Positions 58,701 through 64,000 of a stretch of DNA of 64,000 nt are shown in pieces. The notes below the pieces were generated by a model. The model searched no databases, was not told where the DNA came from, and worked only from the letters and a program-made list of their open reading frames with translations. Each line of letters opens with the position of its first letter. Position 1 is the stretch's first letter. The translations under genes and the position numbers were made by a program. Source of the stretch: Nageia nagi (lineage: Eukaryota > Pinophyta); the NCBI GenBank assembly GCA_050084985.1, contig JBITNC010000001.1, positions 119,040,001-119,104,000 on the forward strand, read 5' to 3'.

Positions 58701-60530
58701 AATATAATAACACTTCCCCATCCCAACTGAAAAACTCTAAGATTTGAATATGATCAGTAATTAAGTATTCACCTTGGAGGAAAAGAAGCAAGCATGGGAA
58801 ACTACAATTGGAAAAATACTTGGAGAACTACAAAAGATATATCAAATCCATACTGAATAGATAAAAAAAGTGGAGGATTTGATCACCAAGGATTTGAGTG
58901 ATACCATACAAGCAATCCAAATAAAATCTTAGCTAGATAAACTTAATTAAAAAATCAACCATGATACAAAAGTGTGGATCCTTTGAAGAGAATGATACTC
59001 CACCTAGCTTGAGTTCACCCCCATCAAACTATTACCTTCGATCCTTAGTCCTATTCAACAACAAATTCAACATCCTCCTTTTGACTCTTCTACTAGTGAT
59101 GTTACAAGAGAGAATTATATTATTCCATGGTTAAGAGTTGTAATATGAAACTTTTTAAAGGATGGTAACCACATAAAAAATAGAAGATAGTTACTGATGA
59201 AGAATCTATGAGTAATTGTAATATTTTTGAAGTAATACAATAAAGGCCTGTCTCTATTTTTCATGCAAAAATTATGAAGATCTTAATAAAAATATTAAAA
59301 TAAGTTGATAAATAGTTAAAAATGGTCATAAAAATAGAAACATAATACAAAACTTAGTAAGTAGAAGGAACAAAAATAAGGCACTATAAAAATAATTGAA
59401 AACAAAGGATAGAAGTGCTTGGTGACTTCCTTAGACAAAAAATTTTGACTAAGGAAGAAACCAATCCCCAAAAGAGATAAAAATGGAATATCAATTGTAT
59501 TTTAAAACCTATTATGCTTACCATAAATCCTTCCAAACTATTCCCTTATTTCAAATTAGATTTATGATAATTTTTGATAGCAACCTACCTAGTTAGAAGC
59601 CTAATACTACAAGCTAAGTATCGACCTAAGGTAGAAGGATGGAGGGTAAAAGTAAAAGAAGAGGATTTAAAAATAATTATGTATGTTCATCAAATATTCC
59701 TGGAGAGTGAATGGGAATTTACTAAACTTTGGTTTGTCTTATCATATTGGCCTTATTAAATCCCTTAAGTATGGCTAAAATGCGCTACTAGAAGACCTCT
59801 TCATGAATATCTTGAATATTTTTGGATCCAATGTACTCCAATGTATTATGGAATATTAGTATGGGTCATGGAAAGGTTACCACATGTGAGAGTAGTATTC
59901 AATTATACCAAATAATTTACAAGACTTTATCACTTAGATAATAATAATACAAAATTATTTCATTTTTGGAGGATTCAAATCTAGTAAGAAAATTCATGAC
60001 CTCCATCAATCCAAATAGATTTGTGAGAAACTCACTAGAGTCCTGAAAGCATAAAAGAATCCATTGAAAAGGAAGGGAATCCTATTTGCAATACGATCAA
60101 ATTGGATCTACATAAAATGGTCCAATTTCCCATCAATACTCTAGTCACCATTGCAATTGAGTTGTTTAAAAAGAGAAATTCATATGTTTGGGAGCTAGAC
60201 ATATATGGAGAAAAATTACATATAAAAGGGAATGTCTGATAGTTAGTTTTGTAAGAAGACTTAGAACCATAATTGATGACCAAAGTATTATAATTTTGCC
60301 TATCCCTACTCCCCAAATCATATTGGATTGTGTGACTCATTATTGGTTTTGAAATTCTTTTGGGGATATACCAATCAACTTTCTAGTGCAACCACATGAG
60401 GAGATAAGTGACCAATTACCAAAGACCAAGGTCATATATGATTACAACAACTACTTTGTGATTGCATGCAATTATGTGCCTTTGAATTCTAAAAAAAGGT
60501 GAACTCATTGTAAAAGAAGAACAACAAGCT
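55760..60530 (+). pseudogene. G2-plus post-integrase ORF remnant (unknown protein)
   Basis: A series of protein-like pieces, several matching G2-minus. First: NLTLE, LKMFDIVGLL, NVVKFRYHCYHNNVLWLDKP, ALVKATLVKQLMGVKINIKA (56.0-56.4 kb). Next, EASNNEALTYTIMEQEAQ and GISTYTTQPIQVSSN (57229-57480). A Lys/Glu/Gln-rich stretch with coiled-coil character runs about 58.4-58.95 kb. Then VEGWRVKVKEEDLKIIMYVH and ESEWEFTKLWFVLSYW (59574-59759), and finally IILDCVTHYWF, INFLVQPHEEISDQLPKT and VIYDYNNYFVIACNY just before the PPT. It may be one long or two ORFs. No family recognised; env-like by position only. Confidence 0.62.
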
Positions 60531-60644
60531 TGCTCAAAAATATATGAAGAACTCAGGAGCAACTACATAAAGATTTCTTGTGTTGAAGATTCCTTATTTA
60601 TGGCATAGGATAATAAAACCCAACTCAGGATGAGTTAGATTATT

Positions 60645-60657
60645 AAGCTGGGGAGGA
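60645..60657 (+). other. G2-plus polypurine tract
   Basis: AAGCTGGGGAGGA directly precedes the 3' LTR. Confidence 0.85.
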
Positions 60658-60991
60658 TCTTAGCAAGAGAGAATTTCATTGTGTAAATTGGTCAACTCTA
60701 ATTAGTAGTTAAATACTAAATACTATTTGATAGCTAGTCTACCTAGTGTGATCGAAAGGACATGAATCCACAACCCACTAAATGGGATTGATAAGAGGAG
60801 AAACAAGGATAGAGAGAATGTGAGAGAGCCATATGTGTAGTAATCATATCATTTTAATTGATCTTATTAGTATAATAAATGGTTGACCCTCTATTCTTGT
60901 AGCTAAATTACTTGACTTTGCTTTTTTTTCTTCTCTTCCATTTATCCATCAATTCTTGATTCTAGATAAGAACCCTATCAATCGATCAACA
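60658..60991 (+). repeat. G2-plus 3' LTR
   Basis: Starts TCTTAGCAAGAGAGAATTTC (TG decayed to TC) and ends GATCAACA, followed by ATTTG. Confidence 0.9.
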
Positions 60992-61334
60992 ATTTGGTAC
61001 CTTGTATTTAATCAATCAAATCATTAATACATGGAAGTAGATATCTATTTTTGATAGTTATTTTATTTAGACCACAAAAATCAATACAAAAACACTAAGA
61101 ACCATCCTTTTTTGACACCAAAAGAATAGGATAAGCCAAATGGAAAACACTTGGTTTTATGAAATCCTTAGCCAAAAGATCTTTGATTTGACATTTTATT
61201 TCATCATTTTGTATGATTGAATTTTGATATAAATATGCAATAGGAAGAGAATATCTTAGAATGAGATCAATAGAATGATTAATTGGTCTTCTTGGATGGA
61301 AGGATAATGGTTCCACCTCAAATATGACACACAC
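60992..61334 (-). pseudogene. Chromovirus RT (N-terminal part)
   Basis: The open piece 61095-61334 reads PLSFHPRRPINHSIDLI, NDEIKCQIKDLLAKDFIKPS and LAYPILLVSKKDGS, the start of a chromovirus RT. Beyond it, across a stop, CIDFCGLNKI-type sequence runs into the ATTTG duplication at 60992-60996. The RT resumes at 46224. Confidence 0.88.
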
Positions 61335-61594
61335 CTACACCATGTCTTTTGCTTTGGGTCCTCATTTTGTGGATGAGGTCACTTGTAATGTGACCATGAT
61401 GGATTTTTTGGACTTATTTTGGGTAAGCCATTTCAATATGGTTGGAAATACTATTATGATGCATTCAATAACACATACCAACTCCAAAAATATAACAATA
61501 AGTACTTAATTTGCAATATCCAATCTATGCCACAAACAAAGAATTTGGTACTTAGTTATAAATAAGCCCACAAAGCTATCAATAATGCAACAAA

Positions 61595-61961
61595 GTTGGA
61601 TTTCATTTTTGTATTTCCTACAAAAATAATAATATAGAATCCAAAATTGAATGATTTGCATTAAGAGAAGAAGCCTTTAAATAGTAAAATGTTGCATTTC
61701 ATTTTGTATGCTACAACATAATAATATAGAATCCAAATTGAATGATTTGCATTAGAGAAGAAGCCTTTAAATAGTAAAATACAAACCAAAATACCATGGT
61801 TAGTGCAATGGTAGTAGCAACATTTGAAGCAAATGGTATTCATTATTACAAATGGTAGAAATGCATTTAAAGTATTTATTAATCTCAACTAACCCAGATA
61901 CATTAGAAAGGTGTCTTATTTTTATTTATATTATTATTGATATTATTATTATTCCTCATTA
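61595..61961 (-). repeat. Chromovirus 5' LTR-like copy with internal duplication
   Basis: Homologous to 43491-43734. It contains a direct duplication: 61595-61690 (96 bp) and 61691-61780 (90 bp), both ending AGAAGAAGCCTTTAAATAGTAAAAT, so the TATA-like TATTTAAAGG is present twice. No PBS is recognised on the inner side. Confidence 0.65.
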
Positions 61962-63588
61962 TCTTAATCCTACCATTAGTTGTGTGTTCTTTCATAAAGA
62001 GTCTTATCTCCCTCATAGGAGACTTCATATGTGATGAACTAGCCCATTTCTATGTTACTAATACAAACTATAGAATGTATATTAAAGTGGACCTTTTTAA
62101 AAATCTAAAAGAGTGTATTTATATCATGATAGATTCCATACTAATTCACCTAATGTTGGTGTATGTAAATCTTACCAACACATGTTTTTTATGCTAATTG
62201 ATTGCTTGTAGAATCAAGTGGATTTACCTTTAATGGTGGATACTTTAAAGGATAAGGACTCAATATCCCAAGTTCAAACTCCCACAACTCAACCCCTACC
62301 ACAAGAGGCAAAGGATAATGGAATGAGGTTACCCATAAAAAAAAAGGTGGTAAGGCTACAACCACTAGACAAACCATAATATCATATAGTAAGGAAGTGA
62401 CTTCTAAGATGACATTGAAAATGAAGATACTCACACCTACTCTAACTCAACCTTATACCCCTACACCATAGGTGGTAAATAAGTTCTATGATGGAAAATG
62501 CTTCCTTCCATCTCTTCAATTACTCAACAACTAGAAGTGGTTGAAGGGTCTCAAGCATGAAGGGTCTCAAATGTGAAAAAGTTAGCGGTCCTATAGCCCT
62601 CCTTGCCATGATCAATCTATCTAGATTTATAAGTGAAGATAAATAGATTTATCTAATATAAATTTGGAAATATTTACAAGTAATTATTTTCACACAATTT
62701 TAGGCCTTCCCAATGACACCAATAGAGGTATGATCCTCAACTCATCAAAATAATATTTGTATCTTGGAATCTCATACGAAGGTATATGTTATGTGATGAA
62801 TCTATTTTGTATTATCACCTTTATGGATGAAAACTTCTTTTTTTAATTTGCAAGAAGTGAAAGCTTCTGATTTCACTCTATAATATGCATATTTTCTCAT
62901 TTTTCCTCACAACCAAATATGTACCACTAATTTTTTTCATAGAGAAATGAACCCTCTTATTATCAAATTTGGATTTTACTTGAGATAGGAGGAATGTATT
63001 TTGGGATTGTTAACAATTATGCTTCTAATAAAGTTTAGGAAAAAAGTGTCCTCTAGCACTAGCAGGCCCTATCACTTCCACCTATATTCTAGCTTATGTT
63101 CATGAATTTTAATATGGTGAAAAATGCATATGAAAAATTTAACTTTATTCTAAATAGATGGAGAATGAGAATCTTATTTTCATATGAAAAGTAATTCAAA
63201 GTTATCTTACCCCAACACTACTTTCATATCTAATCAATTTCCTAACAAACTTAGGTATACATGGTCAAACTTTCAAGTGTTCCATGCAAGAGTTGTCAAA
63301 TGTTTGGATAAAATCATGCTATTATAAAAATATGATTCCTCATTCCATTGAAAACTTCCCTCTTCTCCATACATCAAAGTCATCCATGTAATGATAGCTT
63401 TAGATCATTCAACCATAATATTTACTATCAATTTTATTGCTCTACCTTAGCAAAATTACAAGTCTCAATTCTTCTTGAACATATCTTTTCTATAGGATGA
63501 ATCCATGGTTTTTGATATCTATAAGGTATGGAATCTTGTCCCTAGAACCAAAGAGGAGTTTGTTTGGATAAATTGATTTAATGTTGTT
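61962..63588. other. Unassigned AT-rich sequence
   Basis: No recognisable gene or terminal repeat. It could include the decayed 5' part of the LINE-like sequence that follows, but I could not find an endonuclease motif. Confidence 0.35.
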
Positions 63589-64000
63589 ATGTTTCATACC
63601 ACTTCTCTTATTCATAGTATGGGTAAGAAAACCCACCATTATTGTTGCCCCAATTATTCTTTAAGAGATAAATTATCTAAATTCTATGTTCAACTTGAAG
63701 CCAATCCTTTTAACTTTTTAGTTCAAGCTCATGTACATCAAATTGAACATGAACTTAAGTTTATAGAACTTTATGATGATAAAGGAGCTCAACTAAAATC
63801 CAAACTTCATTGGTTAAAAATTGGAGATAGAGTAGCCAATGAACTCTTCTAAAAGCTTTTGCTACCCAAATAGTTTACTCAATTCAAAACCATGACAGAT
63901 GAGGAAGTTAAGCTTTCTACCTTACTTGAGATCACTACTACCTTTACCAAATACTACACTCAAGTTTTATTGCCCAAACTTGCACACTTGAAAGGGAACA
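63589..64000 (+). pseudogene. Possible LINE (non-LTR) ORF2 fragment
   Basis: The open piece 63589-63852 reads HVHQIEHELKFIELYDDKGA, then QLKSKLHWLKIGDRVANELF, a stop, and further on EEVKLSTLLEITTTFTKYYT. Plant LINE ORF2 proteins have a region between endonuclease and RT of the form helix-rich, ...R.R..WL..GDR...FF..., then a short ...F..YY..L. The GDR motif and spacing fit, but no endonuclease or RT block is visible in the window, so the call is tentative. Confidence 0.45.

Larger units (their letters stand above)
46225..60991 (+). mobile_element. G2-plus: non-chromovirus Ty3/gypsy element, 14.8 kb
   Basis: LTRs 46225-46557 (333 bp) and 60658-60991 (334 bp), ATTTG duplications, PPT 60645-60657. 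The internal order is gag, protease, RT, RNase H, integrase, then a post-integrase region of nearly 6 kb. It is the same family as G2-minus but in the opposite orientation and about 2.4 kb longer. By eye the LTRs differ at roughly a fifth of positions, so insertion is ancient. The coding capacity is thoroughly broken. Confidence 0.92.
43491..61961 (-). mobile_element. Chromovirus-type Ty3/gypsy element, split by G2-plus
   Basis: Minus-strand order: LTR-like copy (61595-61961), RT start (61334-60992), [G2-plus], rest of RT, RNase H, integrase and C-terminus (46224-43875), PPT (43735-43748), LTR-like copy (to 43734). Motifs (PLSFHPRRPINHSIDLI, IYLDDIMVFS, HPQTDDQ, RRP-type GPY module) are those of the chromovirus branch. 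Gag and protease, normally over 1 kb before RT, do not fit into the ~260 bp between RT and the LTR-like copy, so they have been deleted or the right repeat is not the element's own LTR. Confidence 0.8.

Overview
The window is plant nuclear DNA made almost entirely of nested LTR retrotransposons. It is AT-rich, and I see no host gene, rRNA, tRNA or CRISPR. Ty1/copia and several Ty3/gypsy lineages (Tat-like with a second, archaeal-type RNase H; another non-chromovirus family; a chromovirus) lie inside one another. Most are old, with many stops and frameshifts. This fits a land plant with a large, slowly purged genome such as a gymnosperm, but the species cannot be fixed from the sequence.

Layout. 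(1) 1-2756, + strand: the 3' half of a Ty1/copia element ('copia-1') with a long open RT/RNase H frame, PPT and 3' LTR. (2) 2891-19441, - strand: a Tat-lineage Ty3/gypsy element ('Tat-1') with gag, protease, RT, RNase H, archaeal-type RNase H, integrase and a 3' minisatellite. It is split by a complete 10.1-kb Ty1/copia element ('copia-2', 4627-14760, - strand) with 2.4-kb LTRs, an initiator-tRNA-Met-type PBS, a PPT and a CTTTC target duplication. (3) About 21229-41050, - strand: an LTR element ('NA-1') with 5' LTR, PBS, PPT and 3' LTR but no recognisable gag or pol, only an acidic unidentified reading frame. It is split by a 12.3-kb non-chromovirus gypsy element ('G2-minus', 24902-37218). (4) About 43.5-62.0 kb, - strand: a chromovirus. 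Its RT is split by a 14.8-kb element ('G2-plus', 46225-60991, + strand) of the same family as G2-minus, with an ATTTG target duplication. (5) 62-64 kb: mostly anonymous, with a possible LINE fragment at the right edge.

The most interesting content: the two G2 copies share kilobases of apparent former coding sequence between integrase and 3' LTR, where retroviruses carry env, with no family I recognise. Both also have D-L-E where an aspartic protease should have D-S/T-G. The copia-2 LTRs carry about 40 + 10 copies of a 14-bp GATA-containing unit plus bZIP-like modules. NA-1 looks like a non-autonomous element with a PBS like that of Tat-1.

Limits: the reading was done by eye from motifs and from comparing copies within the window. 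Boundaries marked approximate come from homology between copies. Lineage names rest on motifs, not on a tree.
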